A stretch of DNA of 34,287 bases from Coxiellaceae bacterium (lineage in GTDB: Bacteria > Pseudomonadota > Gammaproteobacteria > Coxiellales > Coxiellaceae). The position numbers and the translations under genes are program-made. The stretch is taken from assembly GCA_030680235.1 (NCBI GenBank), contig JAUXWQ010000032.1, forward strand, positions 1 to 34,287. Direction: 5' to 3'. Shown here piece after piece: positions 8,332 through 16,668 of this stretch (its first letter is position 1; every line of letters begins with the position of its first letter). A model generated the notes under the pieces. The model saw nothing but the letters and a program-made list of their open reading frames with translations. It was not told the DNA's origin and did not search any database.

Positions 8332-8471
8332 AATGGCTGTGATGTTACCGATCGGTCTACGTAAATACATCGTGCTGAAGCCGCACCTCCAAAAGTATGG
8401 GTAACAATATGCTTTGAAAAAGGGGGCCGACGCGCAGCATCGGGGGGATTTATTATAAAACAGCAGCCAAA

Positions 8472-8508
8472 AAAAACGCCGGTTAATCTAAGACTGACCG
8501 GCGTTTTT
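8472..8508 (-). terminator. Intrinsic terminator
   Basis: A 12-bp perfect stem (AAAAACGCCGGT at 8472-8483 with ACCGGCGTTTTT at 8497-8508). Read leftward, it ends in a run of eight T's, about 30 bp beyond the stop of the gene at 8537-8773. Read rightward it also ends in five T's, so it may work in both directions. Confidence 0.85.
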
Positions 8509-8536
8509 GCAAAAGATTAACTAATCGATTAATTAA

Positions 8537-8773
8537 TTACGCTTTTGTTGGAGCTGGTGTTGCTGGTGTTGCAGCTTCAGCTTTTTTAACTGTTGCAGCT
8601 TTTTTATGCTTTTTGTGGTGCTTTTTAGCATGTTTAGCTGGTGTAGCTTTTGCATCAGCAGCAACAGCTGGTGTTGTTGTCGTTGTTGTTGTTGTAGCTG
8701 CGTCATCAGCAAATACGCTGCCAACGAACATGCTTGCAACCAAAACTACAAGCGCTTTCTTGATATTTTTCAT
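8537..8773 (-). CDS. Small exported Thr/Ala/Lys/His-rich protein
   Basis: A 78-residue protein with a clear signal peptide (MKNIKKALVVLVASMFVGSVFA, cleavage likely after Ala22). The mature part is low complexity: eight consecutive Thr encoded by an almost pure ACA repeat, then a basic His/Lys block (KHAKKHHKKHKK), then Ala/Pro/Thr/Lys. A ribosome binding site (ACGGAGTACTTCGGA) precedes the ATG and a strong terminator follows, so it is a single-gene unit. Composition recalls acid-shock or histone-like periplasmic polypeptides but family membership cannot be asserted. The His/Lys block could bind metal or polyanions (inference). Confidence 0.75.
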   Translation of the reverse strand: MKNIKKALVVLVASMFVGSVFADDAATTTTTTTTPAVAADAKATPAKHAKKHHKKHKKAATVKKAEAATPATPAPTKA

Positions 8774-9080
8774 TCCGAAGTACTCCGTAAAAATAATAAT
8801 AGCTACCGTACAAAAAGTACAGAAGCCGGCCTATCTTGAGATGATTCCAAAGGTTACATTGATACTAATGGCAAGCCATCTACATCACACCACAACCCTA
8901 GAACAATCTTCGTCGACAATGGTAACAAACTACCAGAGGCAAATATATATGGGATCCACAATTCTGACAACAAAAATTTGCAAAAAAGCAAAAAAGGCAA
9001 GCCTGCATCTATAACGAAACAGTAAAGTCCAATAGGACCAACTAGTTACAGGGGGAAATCATGATTTTTATACCTTTTTC
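8774..9080. other. Intergenic region without recognised feature
   Basis: About 300 bp between two leftward genes. It should contain the promoter of the 8537-8773 gene (a TATTAT-like box lies about 30 bp upstream of its start), but I see no clear hairpin terminator for the channel gene and no repeat or RNA. An open frame on the plus strand through this region is antisense to the exported-protein gene and unconvincing. Confidence 0.4.
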
Positions 9081-11381
9081 TCATGCCTCCGCCTCTAAAG
9101 GCCGATCACAAGTTTTAATGCGAATTTCACGCTGTGGGAATGCAATATCAATTTTATTTTCACGGAAAGCCGCATCAATCGCAAAATTCAAATCACTCAC
9201 CACAAGGTTCTTTTTATTTACATCATAAATCACAGACCATAAATCAAAAATCAAACTACTTTCGCCAAAACGACTAAACAAAACAACTGGGGAATTCGGC
9301 ACTTCTTGCACCACTTCCGTATGCTTTGATGCTACCTCAAGCAAGATTTTTTTCACCAAATGCACATCACTTCCATACGCAACACCCACTTGGCAAGACA
9401 CACGTGAATAACGATCACGAAACATGTAATTAACAACCTGCTGCGTCATAAAATCTGCGTTTGGCACAATCACATCTTCCTTAGATAAAGTGGAAATTTG
9501 CGTAGAGCGAATACGAATTTTTCGCACAAAACCTTCTGTTTTTCCAATCACAATACGATCACCAGGCTTGATCGGTTTTTCTATCAATAAAATTAATCCC
9601 GACACAAAATTCGTCACAATATTTTGTAAGCCCAAACCAACACCAACAGACAATGCGCCGGCAATAATCGCGAGCCCCGTAAAGTCGACACCAGACACAA
9701 GCATTGCAAATAGAAAGGCAATGGCAAAAAAAACATAAATAGCAATCGTTGAAATAGCAATTTGTGTATGCTCTTCTCCCTTAAATTCCTGCTTATTTGA
9801 AAGCGTTGCTGCAAATAGACGACCCAGTAAAAATACAAAAGCAAAAACAACACAGGCCAATGCTAAGCGTAATGGGACAATCGTTAATCCAAAAAATTTA
9901 AATCCAGACACTAACCCATCAACAATCGCATCAACAAAAAGAGATGAAACACTCCAGCTATGCATCAATAAAACAGCATATAAACACAGCACACCAAAAT
10001 GCGCCGCTAACTTAAGCAACACCAACTCATGCATCTGTTTATTTGCTTTGACACCTAACCATCGGTGCACATGTCGCGCAGCGTTATAATGCGTATTATC
10101 AATACGCTGATACAAAGCATCCACAACGCGCCATAATGCAATTGCAAGAACGGTATAACCCATCGTAAAAGAAAGCCCACGCACCACAAACATGGCAAGA
10201 CGGTGATACCCTATCCACTCCAATACAACCAACGCACTCAATCCAAAAATAAAGGTTGTTGAAAAAAAAGCGAGGAAGCCATGATGAAAACGATTGGAAT
10301 ACGGCGAACGATACCACAAGAAAAAAACCCAGGCTGTTATACCACTCACTACTGACAAATAAATCGTTCGCGCTAATTCAATCAATTGCCAAGATAGTGC
10401 CTGTTCACGCAAAAGCATTGCTGTGATATACCCAAAAAACAATACCCATACTAAAAATAATATGCGCCAATAAAATTGGCGACCCTGCTCTGACGGCAAT
10501 GAAAATAATCCAAGGCTAGCTTCAGAAGGAAAAAATAAATACCGTGCCGTAGCCATCGACAGTAATAACAACAACGAGGCGTGACTCAATAATTCAAGTG
10601 TCGGCGTCGGCATTATGTCTTGATACACTGTATTTAAAAATATACTAAAAATACCAATCACTGCGGAAGGCACAACAAAATCTACCACCGCAACCAATAA
10701 ACCTTGCCACAAGGAATGTGCCTGCTCAGAAACAACGATCGCACGCTTTAAAATACTACGAATATATAACCCTAAAAATGCAGCTAATAATGCAAAGACA
10801 AGTGCCGAATACCACTGGTTTTTTGTAATGGATTCTAACCCACTTAATTTCATCATCGTATCAACACGAATATTATCGATCGATTCACGCCAATGATTCT
10901 GTTCTAACTTCCAAATAGGTGTACTACGCTGCAAAATTTGATGCGCACCCAAGGTTTGCATTCTATCTTTATAATTCGACAAGGTTTCTTTTGAGCGATA
11001 GACCAGCAAACGGCATTCAGACAATTGCTGTGTGTAATATACTTGCTTTTCTTGCAAATATTTTAAATCTGCACGATGAAGCTGTGTTGCCGCATCCACT
11101 TGCGTTGACTTCAATAATTCACCAATGATTTTCAAATGAGATTCTGAAGTTGCAACACATTTTTTCGCCTCATTTTGTAAGACTTCAATTTTTTCGACAT
11201 AAAAGACAATACTATTGTAATCATGACGCGTTGCTAATTTTTTTTGTAATGCCTCAAACGTTTGATTGGCCGACGCAACATTAAATGTACTTTTTTGCTC
11301 AGAGTGCGTCTCTGCAAATGCAAACACATTCAACGCAAGCACAATCACAATACCGATAACCGCAAATATATTTTTTTTCAT
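9081..11381 (-). CDS. MscS-family mechanosensitive channel, large (MscK/MscM-like)
   Basis: A 766-residue inner-membrane channel expected to open under membrane tension and protect against osmotic downshock. A signal peptide (cleavage near AFA, residue 23) leads to a periplasmic, partly coiled-coil domain to about residue 188. Multiple membrane helices follow, the first at 191-210. The MscS pore module is at the C-terminus: the Gly/Ala-rich TM3 (LAIIAGALSVGVGLGLQNIV, roughly 570-590), then EKPIKPGDRI from 601, the beta domain with VPNADF, and the cytoplasmic alpha/beta domain. It is smaller than MscK or YbdG-independent MscM (about 1100 residues) because the periplasmic part is short. A ribosome binding site (AAGGA) precedes the ATG. 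It is probably transcribed alone. Confidence 0.92.
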   Translation of the reverse strand: MKKNIFAVIGIVIVLALNVFAFAETHSEQKSTFNVASANQTFEALQKKLATRHDYNSIVFYVEKIEVLQNEAKKCVATSESHLKIIGELLKSTQVDAATQLHRADLKYLQEKQVYYTQQLSECRLLVYRSKETLSNYKDRMQTLGAHQILQRSTPIWKLEQNHWRESIDNIRVDTMMKLSGLESITKNQWYSALVFALLAAFLGLYIRSILKRAIVVSEQAHSLWQGLLVAVVDFVVPSAVIGIFSIFLNTVYQDIMPTPTLELLSHASLLLLLSMATARYLFFPSEASLGLFSLPSEQGRQFYWRILFLVWVLFFGYITAMLLREQALSWQLIELARTIYLSVVSGITAWVFFLWYRSPYSNRFHHGFLAFFSTTFIFGLSALVVLEWIGYHRLAMFVVRGLSFTMGYTVLAIALWRVVDALYQRIDNTHYNAARHVHRWLGVKANKQMHELVLLKLAAHFGVLCLYAVLLMHSWSVSSLFVDAIVDGLVSGFKFFGLTIVPLRLALACVVFAFVFLLGRLFAATLSNKQEFKGEEHTQIAISTIAIYVFFAIAFLFAMLVSGVDFTGLAIIAGALSVGVGLGLQNIVTNFVSGLILLIEKPIKPGDRIVIGKTEGFVRKIRIRSTQISTLSKEDVIVPNADFMTQQVVNYMFRDRYSRVSCQVGVAYGSDVHLVKKILLEVASKHTEVVQEVPNSPVVLFSRFGESSLIFDLWSVIYDVNKKNLVVSDLNFAIDAAFRENKIDIAFPQREIRIKTCDRPLEAEA

Positions 11382-11418
11382 ATCATCCTTGCCGCCCAGA
11401 ATCCTAGTCAGTACACTA

Positions 11419-11578
11419 GGGTCTGTTTACAATTGGCTCGTCCTACTGCAAAAAGCATTCTTTGGATAAAAAATGTTTATTTTATCACCCAATACCACAG
11501 AGTATTGGATTCAAAAATAAGCATTTTTTATCCAAAGAATGCTTTTTTCGCTACGGACGACCAAATGTAAACAGACCC
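11419..11578. mobile_element. 160-bp MITE with long inverted ends (GGGTCTGTTTACA)
   Basis: The two halves are inverted repeats of about 58 bp: GGGTCTGTTTACAATTGG at the left pairs with the complement of CCAAATGTAAACAGACCC at the right, and both contain AAGCATTCTTTGGATAAAAA. It is flanked by CTA and TAA, so a TA duplication is possible. No coding capacity. It fills most of the gap between the divergent channel and xseB genes and may affect their promoters. Confidence 0.8.
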
Positions 11579-11615
11579 TAACCTTTATTATCTTCCATCA
11601 TAATAGAACTATTTT

Positions 11616-11849
11616 ATGGCAACTACCCGCATTTCACGAAAAAATAACATTTCTAACGCAATTGACTTTGAAGCCTCTCTCAAACAGCTTAATTCACTCA
11701 TTGAAAAAATGGAATCTGGGAATCTCAGCCTCAATGAATCGCTTTCTTGTTTTGAAGAGGGTGTCAACCTCATTAAACAATGCCAAGGCGCATTAACAGA
11801 GGCTGAACAAAAAATTGAATTAATCACAGAAAAAAAATCCCATGCGTGA
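11616..11849 (+). CDS. xseB: Exodeoxyribonuclease VII small subunit
   Basis: A 77-residue cytoplasmic protein, standard for XseB, which binds the large subunit XseA to form exonuclease VII acting on single-stranded DNA ends. The family signature is clear: FEASLKQLNSLIEKMESGNL followed by LNESLSCFEEGVNLIKQCQ. It overlaps ispA by 8 bp, the classic xseB-ispA arrangement, so the two are cotranscribed. XseA is not in the window. A MITE ends 37 bp upstream of the start, so the promoter may lie in or next to repeat DNA. Confidence 0.96.
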   Translation: MATTRISRKNNISNAIDFEASLKQLNSLIEKMESGNLSLNESLSCFEEGVNLIKQCQGALTEAEQKIELITEKKSHA

Positions 11850-12705
11850 TTTACTGAAAACGTATTGCGCTCGCGTTGATAAAACACTTAACAATGCGAT
11901 TTTTTCAGCAAAAAACAGCCCTGCCATCTTACGTGATGCTATGCACTATTCCACAAGCAATGGCGGAAAGCGGCTTCGCCCCCTACTCGTCTACGCTACT
12001 GGTCACTGCTTCAATTTATCCCCAGAAAAACTTGACCCTATCGCTGCTGCAGTTGAATGCATTCATGCTTATTCACTCATTCATGATGATTTACCCGCGA
12101 TGGATGACGATAATTTAAGACGTGGTAAACCAACCTGCCACATTGTCTTTAGTGAAGCCATCGCTATTCTTGCAGGTGATGCGCTGCAAACGCTCGCTTT
12201 CCAGTTAGTAGCACAATCCGCTTTTAGCGCTGACAGTAAACTAAAAATGATTGAAGTACTGAGCCATCATGTGGGTGCCTCTGGAATGATAGGTGGACAA
12301 GCGCTGGATATGCTTGCTGAAAACAAAGCTACGTCCATTGACGAAATAGAACTGATCCATCAATTAAAAACAGGCGCATTGATTCGTGCCAGTGTTGCCC
12401 TCGGCGCAATAGCATCGCAGGCGAATGCAGAAACCTGTCTAAAATTAGATAATTTTGCAATACAACTAGGATTAGCCTTTCAACTTCAGGATGACCTACA
12501 AGATATTATTGGTGATCCAAAAGCATTAGGTAAGAATACAGGGCAAGACGCAAAGCACCATAAATCAACCTATGCATTAACAGAAGGCGTTGAGGCAACG
12601 AAAGCACGGATTCATAACTTAAAGCAATCAATGAATACTATTTTGCAGTCGATTGAAAAGCCGGAATTATTGGAAGCCTTGTGTGATAAATTGATTTGTA
12701 TTTAA
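11842..12705 (+). CDS. ispA: Farnesyl diphosphate synthase (polyprenyl synthetase)
   Basis: A 287-residue cytoplasmic enzyme that condenses isopentenyl and dimethylallyl/geranyl diphosphate to farnesyl diphosphate, precursor of quinones and undecaprenyl carriers. Key motifs: GGKRLRP (41-47), the first Asp-rich motif HDDLPAMDDD with Asp82, Asp83 and Asp88, and the second, LQDDLQD (Asp217, Asp218, Asp221). KTGALI at 177-182 is also typical. The first ATG overlaps xseB by 8 bp. In many gammaproteobacteria dxs follows in the same operon; here a convergent gene follows, separated by a perfect inverted repeat that overlaps the stop codon by one base. Confidence 0.96.
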   Translation: MRDLLKTYCARVDKTLNNAIFSAKNSPAILRDAMHYSTSNGGKRLRPLLVYATGHCFNLSPEKLDPIAAAVECIHAYSLIHDDLPAMDDDNLRRGKPTCHIVFSEAIAILAGDALQTLAFQLVAQSAFSADSKLKMIEVLSHHVGASGMIGGQALDMLAENKATSIDEIELIHQLKTGALIRASVALGAIASQANAETCLKLDNFAIQLGLAFQLQDDLQDIIGDPKALGKNTGQDAKHHKSTYALTEGVEATKARIHNLKQSMNTILQSIEKPELLEALCDKLICI

Positions 12706-12822
12706 AATCCCCCCGCCGCTGCGCGTCGACCCCCTTTTTCAAAGGGCTTTGCTGTCATAAATTTGATTTATGCAACAAAGTCCTTTGAAAAAGGGGGTCG
12801 ACGCGCAGCGGCGGGGGGATTT
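12705..12822. repeat. GC-rich inverted repeat with perfect 41-bp arms
   Basis: 12705-12745 and 12782-12822 are perfect reverse complements (ending AAATCCCCCCGCCGCTGCG outside and CAAAGG inside). The 36-bp centre is itself nearly palindromic (CATAAATTTGATTTATG). It exactly fills the space between the convergent stop codons of ispA (12703-12705) and the DUF945 gene (12821-12823) and touches both. It likely folds into a very strong hairpin in either transcript and could stop both. Related copies: 7727-7834 plus 8412-8453, and a short version at 26411-26443. Confidence 0.85.
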
Positions 12823-14692
12823 ATGAATTACCCTCATCCGTCGTCTGCCACGGAATGCCATTCAAAGTCGCATTTGAACCAACACCCACTAAATCTAACA
12901 AATACAAATCACCTACCTGTTTCAAATATTTTTGCGCAATCGCATAACGAATAATAGCTGCCGCCTGCATTTCTATCGTAGGCGCCACAATAGGTGTTTT
13001 CTCACCCTGTTTTTTCGGTGTTTGTTTTTCCATGTCAGCTTCATTCACCAAAAATGCATTAACATAAGCCACCGGAAATTGCGCACGCACCTGATAATTC
13101 ATGTCTTCCAAAAATAAGTCCCTATTAGGCATAGCAGAAGGCGGGATCACAAACCGTGGCCATGATAGCGCAGCATATAACTTCATATTACCCGCTGGCG
13201 TTTGCATTTCATGTGATAAAACAACGCGTGTCTGAGGTGTTACCAACGCAATATACGCATTCTCAAGATCAGTCCATTTTGTTGCAAGGGACTCAGCATG
13301 TGCGGGATCAAATGCCATAACCGATTCCATCGCTGCTGCAATCCCTCGAAAAGCCGCAAAATTCATATTCAATAAATTCAACTGTCCTTTGAGATTATTA
13401 AAACACTCTTCAGTAAAGCACAGTTGCTTGAGTTGCCATTCAACGACTTGTGAAAATATTTTACTATCGCCATAGTTATGATTTTGATAGGACAACCCAG
13501 TGCCATATAAAACCGGGATCTTGGAATCAGATTGCGTATTTTTAACGTCAAAAGCACCCAAATCTACATTCATTTGGCGCGCAAACACGGTATTACTTGA
13601 AGTTGCCACCTTAAGGTTTGTTAATCCAAATTCAGTGTTTGATGGTGCGTCTGTATATGTCCAATCTGGCACCGACAACATCAAACGGCTCACATCACGC
13701 GTTGCAACATCGTAGTAATCGTGTGCATCCGGCAAAGCAGGAAAGCTTGCATCATAGTGCAATAACACCTGACCGGATGGCGAAGTCAGCGACAGATCAC
13801 GAACACTGACATGGGTATCATTGCCAATAACCTGGGTTAAAAATTGCTGAAATAGCGTGATCCACGCTGAGGGCGGCACAACCTGCCCCCCATCATCTGC
13901 CGCTTTGATCTGAACAATCTCAGATAACAACTTTGCCATTTTTTCAGTATCAATATGTAACCCAGTAACGTTGATCGCCTCCGCCCCAAAAGCAAGCGCT
14001 GTCTTCGTATCTGGCATTGCAATAGCCAATCTATTTTTGGTAGCCAAAAAACGCCACTGTAACTGCCAATGACGATCACTTAAATAATCCACCAGCAAAG
14101 TAGAGTTAAGATCATGCACACTCATAGAAAGACTATGATCGGGGGATTGATAGCGTAATCCAGACCCTTCCAAACCAAATACAAAATGATCGGCATTAAG
14201 ATTGCTTTTCATGGTCAATTGCAGACGATCCGCATCCGCTACGCTCGGCATATCCGTGCCTTGGCTTGCAACCAGAGACAAAACTGCGCGCTCATTTGAA
14301 AAACCCACGTTGTTATAAAAAAAGAGGCGGTATTTTGGGAGTGCATCGAGTGTAATATTGTTGGCAACCATCATTGCCAACCCGAATATAGGCTTTGCAT
14401 TCAATTCATAAATAGGGCCATGAACGATGGTCAAGGGAATTTTTTCAAGAAGCGTAAAAGTGCCATCTGACCCTTTTTGCTCAACTTTTAACAACGTGGT
14501 GGAATGAAACCAGCCACGGTCATAACGATCAAGACTCAAATGCAATCCAAAAACATTGCCTAAAGTCTGATTCTCTTGTACTAGAAACGCTTTCGCATAG
14601 CGCTCTGCAAAAATGCCAAGAAAAAAAGGGAGAATTGAATAGAGGAAGGCAACAATTGCTAAGATAACGGGCGCTCTTGCACGAATTCGCAT
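12821..14692 (-). CDS. DUF945 (YdgA family) protein
   Basis: A 623-residue protein beginning with a short basic segment and one membrane helix (VILAIVAFLYSILPFFLGIF, about 9-28), then a long, mostly beta and soluble region exported to the periplasm. The helix followed by AERYAKAFLVQE matches the YdgA/DUF945 N-terminus, as do repeated stretches around the derived middle region; YdgA proteins are usually near 500 residues, so this one is long. I prefer the start at 14692 because AGGAGG lies just upstream of it, whereas an in-frame ATG at 14707 has no such site. Function unknown. It is divergent from the glycosyltransferase locus and convergent with ispA. Confidence 0.8.
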   Translation of the reverse strand: MRIRARAPVILAIVAFLYSILPFFLGIFAERYAKAFLVQENQTLGNVFGLHLSLDRYDRGWFHSTTLLKVEQKGSDGTFTLLEKIPLTIVHGPIYELNAKPIFGLAMMVANNITLDALPKYRLFFYNNVGFSNERAVLSLVASQGTDMPSVADADRLQLTMKSNLNADHFVFGLEGSGLRYQSPDHSLSMSVHDLNSTLLVDYLSDRHWQLQWRFLATKNRLAIAMPDTKTALAFGAEAINVTGLHIDTEKMAKLLSEIVQIKAADDGGQVVPPSAWITLFQQFLTQVIGNDTHVSVRDLSLTSPSGQVLLHYDASFPALPDAHDYYDVATRDVSRLMLSVPDWTYTDAPSNTEFGLTNLKVATSSNTVFARQMNVDLGAFDVKNTQSDSKIPVLYGTGLSYQNHNYGDSKIFSQVVEWQLKQLCFTEECFNNLKGQLNLLNMNFAAFRGIAAAMESVMAFDPAHAESLATKWTDLENAYIALVTPQTRVVLSHEMQTPAGNMKLYAALSWPRFVIPPSAMPNRDLFLEDMNYQVRAQFPVAYVNAFLVNEADMEKQTPKKQGEKTPIVAPTIEMQAAAIIRYAIAQKYLKQVGDLYLLDLVGVGSNATLNGIPWQTTDEGNS

Positions 14693-14793
14693 GGTGCCTC
14701 CTGGCATGGGTGGTAAGTTCGTTTATTGTGACAAATTTTGACCATTGAAACAATGGAGGGTTTTGAATAGACTGTGGCGCATAAGGAGACAAG

Positions 14794-15732
14794 ATGCCGG
14801 AAAAAATCTTAATTATCAAACATGGCGCGCTAGGCGATTGGATCACAGCAACAGGTGCCTATAAGCTGATTCGGGAACGCCATCCGACCGCCCATATTAC
14901 CCTGCTCACACAATCTACGTTTGTTAATTTTGCCAAAGAAACAGGGTGGTTTAATGCGACTTGGATTGATAATCGGGACTCTTTTTTTTCTCTTAAAACT
15001 TGGCGAGTTATTTGGAAAATCAAAGGCGCTCAATTTAATATTGTTTATGATATTCAATGCAGCAGCAGAACTGAAATCTATCGCCGCTTATTACAAAGAA
15101 AGAAAATGGTTTGGCATGCGAGAACGGAAGACAGCGAAGAAAATTATCAAGGCTTACCAACACCGCATATTTTAGTGCGGATTGCCCGAAGAATAGCAGC
15201 AACGGGAATTTCTGAATTCCCAATGCCGGATATTGGGTGGTTAAAAGCGGATATTTCAAAATTTCATTTGCCGGAGAAATATGTGCTTGTAATTCCAGGA
15301 TGTTCTAAAATACACGCTGCTGCAAGACGATGGACAGCAGAAGGTTATGCAGCTTTCATAGAAGCAATGTTTCAACAAGGGCTTATTTGTGTAATCATCG
15401 GAACAAAAGAAGATCAAGATATTATTGATCCAATTGCAGCACTTACAAAAAAATATGAGCCCATTAACTTAATCAATCAATGCTCATTAGCACAAGTGGC
15501 TGAGTTATCCAGAAATGCGCTAGCTGCCTTTGGAAGCGACACAGGCACAATGCACATTGCGGGTTTATGCTGCCCTTGCCTATCATTATTTTCAAACTTT
15601 GCTAATCCTGAAACTAATAAATCTGGCGGAAAGAAAGTTTACACAATCCAAGTTCCTGATTTAAAAAAATTAGATGCTAAAGTTGTAATAGGAAATTTTA
15701 ATCAAATTTTGGGAAAAAAATGCGTATTTTAA
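14794..15732 (+). CDS. GT9 glycosyltransferase (LPS heptosyltransferase-like), first
   Basis: A 312-residue cytoplasmic or peripheral membrane GT-B enzyme of family GT9, which includes the WaaC, WaaF and WaaQ heptosyltransferases of LPS inner core. The N-terminal motif KILIIKHGALGDWITATGA carries the expected catalytic-region Asp15. The C-terminal donor-site motif is intact (FGSDTGTMHIAGL). AAGGAG precedes the ATG at good spacing. It opens the envelope-glycan locus and its last 13 bp overlap the next gene. Donor and acceptor cannot be read from the sequence. Confidence 0.9.
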   Translation: MPEKILIIKHGALGDWITATGAYKLIRERHPTAHITLLTQSTFVNFAKETGWFNATWIDNRDSFFSLKTWRVIWKIKGAQFNIVYDIQCSSRTEIYRRLLQRKKMVWHARTEDSEENYQGLPTPHILVRIARRIAATGISEFPMPDIGWLKADISKFHLPEKYVLVIPGCSKIHAAARRWTAEGYAAFIEAMFQQGLICVIIGTKEDQDIIDPIAALTKKYEPINLINQCSLAQVAELSRNALAAFGSDTGTMHIAGLCCPCLSLFSNFANPETNKSGGKKVYTIQVPDLKKLDAKVVIGNFNQILGKKCVF

Positions 15733-16661
15733 TTATTGCAAACACCTATATTGGTGATGTTACATTAAGTACAGGCGTTATTAATTATTTTTTAAAAAAA
15801 TATCCAAATGCGAAATTTACTATAGCTGCGGGCCCAAGCACTACTTTTTTATTTGAAGATTTTCCAAATCTAGAAAAAATCATTCCCGTTAAAAAGAAAA
15901 GTTATTCTCGTCATTGGTTCGAGCTATGGAAAAAATGCTTCTCAACAAAATGGGATATTATTATCGATTTTAAACACTCACCGATTTGTTTATTTTTGCG
16001 CGCAAAAAAGAAAATTTGCAAGCAAAAAAAAATACGTACAGCAGAAACAAAAATCGAACAAAATTCTCGGTTCGCTGACATTAACTCAACTTGTAAACCA
16101 TCTCTATGGTTTCACAAAGACCGCACCCTAAAGGCACGAACACTACTTAATAGCCACAATAAAAAAAAGCTAATTGCCTTAGCTCCAACAACAAACTGGC
16201 TCCCAAAAATGTGGCCCATTGAAAATTTTGTTGAGCTCGCAAAACAACTGCTCGCACAAAAAGAATTCTCTGATGCTGTATTTTTAATATTAGCTGCACC
16301 GCACGAACTACGTTTCTGTAAACCCTTATTTGATGCTATCCCACCCTCTCATCTTCTTGATCTAACTATTGATTTACCACTACTAACAAAAGTTGCTTGC
16401 ATAAAACAATCAAACTTGTTTATTGGAAATGATTCTGGATTACTTCATATTGCTTCTGCTTGCGATATTCCTGTTATTGGACTGTTTGGGCCAACCACAA
16501 CAACCGCTTATTATCCACAAGGTGAAAAAGCGATTGTAATTAAAGCCCCCTTGACGGAAAACGATATGCCGGCGGTGGATCAGACAGTGATGCGGCGAAT
16601 CTCCATAAATGAAGTGCTCAAAAAAACTATATGTGGCGTAAATAAAAAATTAAAGGGCTAA
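15720..16661 (+). CDS. GT9 glycosyltransferase (LPS heptosyltransferase-like), second
   Basis: A 313-residue GT9 protein. MRILIIANTYIGDVTLSTG holds the N-terminal Gly-Asp (Asp13), LIALAPTTNWLPKMWPIENF begins the donor-binding half, and FIGNDSGLLHIASA followed by VIGLFGPTT is the classic GT9 C-terminal signature. It starts inside the end of the preceding GT9 gene (13-bp overlap) with GGGA at suitable spacing, so the two are translationally coupled. A likely core-oligosaccharide heptosyltransferase; the exact sugar and linkage are unknown. Confidence 0.92.
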   Translation: MRILIIANTYIGDVTLSTGVINYFLKKYPNAKFTIAAGPSTTFLFEDFPNLEKIIPVKKKSYSRHWFELWKKCFSTKWDIIIDFKHSPICLFLRAKKKICKQKKIRTAETKIEQNSRFADINSTCKPSLWFHKDRTLKARTLLNSHNKKKLIALAPTTNWLPKMWPIENFVELAKQLLAQKEFSDAVFLILAAPHELRFCKPLFDAIPPSHLLDLTIDLPLLTKVACIKQSNLFIGNDSGLLHIASACDIPVIGLFGPTTTTAYYPQGEKAIVIKAPLTENDMPAVDQTVMRRISINEVLKKTICGVNKKLKG

Positions 16662-16668
16662 AAAAAAC

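Larger units (their letters stand above)
7835..8411 (+). mobile_element. Decayed IS4-family (Tn5/IS50-like) element with 9-bp target duplication
   Basis: The left end CATATCGTTACCCATA and the right end TATGGGTAACAATATG are inverted repeats; pairing continues for about 24 bp with few differences (ACTTTTGGA against TCCAAAAGT). CTTTGAAAA lies immediately outside both ends (7826-7834 and 8412-8420), a perfect 9-bp duplication like that of IS50-type elements. Only the start of a transposase gene remains, and a palindromic MITE sits inside (8232-8331). About 1 kb of a normal IS4-type element is missing, so the copy is inactive. Confidence 0.85.

Noticed and set aside
8533-8739. Gln/Leu-rich minus-strand open frame
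   Set aside because: It is the shifted reading of the ACA repeat and Ala/Lys codons of the exported protein at 8537-8773, and lacks a signal peptide.
8613-9014. 133-codon plus-strand open frame
   Set aside because: Antisense to the exported-protein gene and its promoter; low-complexity valine run is the complement of the ACA repeat.
12705-12822. CRISPR or phage attachment site
   Set aside because: There is only a single inverted pair with no regularly spaced direct repeats, no cas genes, and no integrase.
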